From NCBI GenBank assembly GCA_014529385.2, contig CM043947.1, positions 121,470,891 to 121,534,890 on the forward strand: a stretch of DNA of 64,000 bases. Direction: 5' to 3'. Source of the DNA: Adiantum capillus-veneris. Lineage: Eukaryota > Streptophyta > Polypodiopsida > Polypodiales > Pteridaceae. Below the pieces are notes generated by a model, which saw only the letters and a list, made by a program, of their open reading frames with translations, made no database searches and had not been told where the DNA came from. Numbering within the stretch: the stretch's first letter is position 1; the number at the start of each line of letters is the position of its first letter. Shown one piece after another: positions 63,990 to 64,000 of this stretch. A program made the translations under genes and the position numbers.

Positions 63990-64000
63990 CCCTGGCCTCC

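Larger units (their letters stand above)
54198..64000 (-). mobile_element. F array: tandem Tat-like elements, LTR-internal-LTR-internal
   Basis: Two internal regions in the same orientation share the central LTR. The left copy has lost the 3' part of its internal region and part of its 3' LTR. The right copy runs off the window. Confidence 0.85.

Overview
The window looks like intergenic DNA from a large, repeat-rich plant nuclear genome. I recognise no host gene, rRNA, tRNA or CRISPR array. Nearly all recognisable coding sequence is LTR retrotransposon: one Ty1/copia element, several Ty3/gypsy elements and at least one element with coding capacity but no visible pol. The initiator-Met tRNA primer site, Ty3/gypsy elements with a second archaeal-type RNase H (Tat-like) and very long LTRs point to a land plant. 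A fern or another big-genome vascular plant is a guess I cannot test from sequence alone.

Layout. (1) 1-1640: tail of an element with polypurine tract and LTR start, plus two short tandem duplications. (2) 1641-8340, 'element A': a putative 5' LTR, a tRNA-Asp-like primer site, a 2.5 kb AT-rich leader, then broken ORFs with a zinc knuckle and a protease remnant but no RT, ending in a (CA)n tract. (3) About 9951-30000, 'outer element', minus strand: gag, PR, spacer, RT, RNase H, integrase (IN), then a second retropepsin-like domain and an ORF with W-[VI]-P-K repeats. It is split in its RT gene by a plus-strand Tat-like element (13886-27096), whose 3' LTR is split by an intact copia element (21377-26855). 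This is a three-level nest. (4) 30299-46542, 'element B', plus strand, same group as the outer element and also carrying a retropepsin-like domain after IN. It is split in the IN zinc finger by Tat-like 'element C' (34322-44532). (5) 46543-49668: non-coding, with four copies of a 24-26 bp palindrome and a 452 bp foldback. (6) 49669-54197, 'element D': unfamiliar ORFs including a coiled coil, no RT or IN, a polypurine tract identical to that of B, and a solo LTR inserted at 51025-51831. (7) 54198-64000, 'F array', minus strand: Tat-like elements arranged LTR-internal-LTR-internal, with microhomology-bounded deletions.

Two Ty3/gypsy groups are present. Group I (outer, B, possibly A and D) has one RNase H and a C-terminal extension after IN. 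Group II (inner plus-strand element, C, F) has the RT-RNase H-aRNH-IN order of the Tat lineage. Only the copia element appears potentially intact: one uninterrupted polyprotein of about 1393 codons, LTRs identical by eye and a perfect 5 bp target duplication. All others carry stops, frameshifts or deletions. The most novel-looking material is the post-integrase retropepsin plus W-[VI]-P-K ORF, the repeated Y-x-D-x-x-G-x-x-Y motif in A and B, the LTR-primer site-LTR head of the copia element, the palindrome series with its neighbouring foldback, and the pol-less element D.
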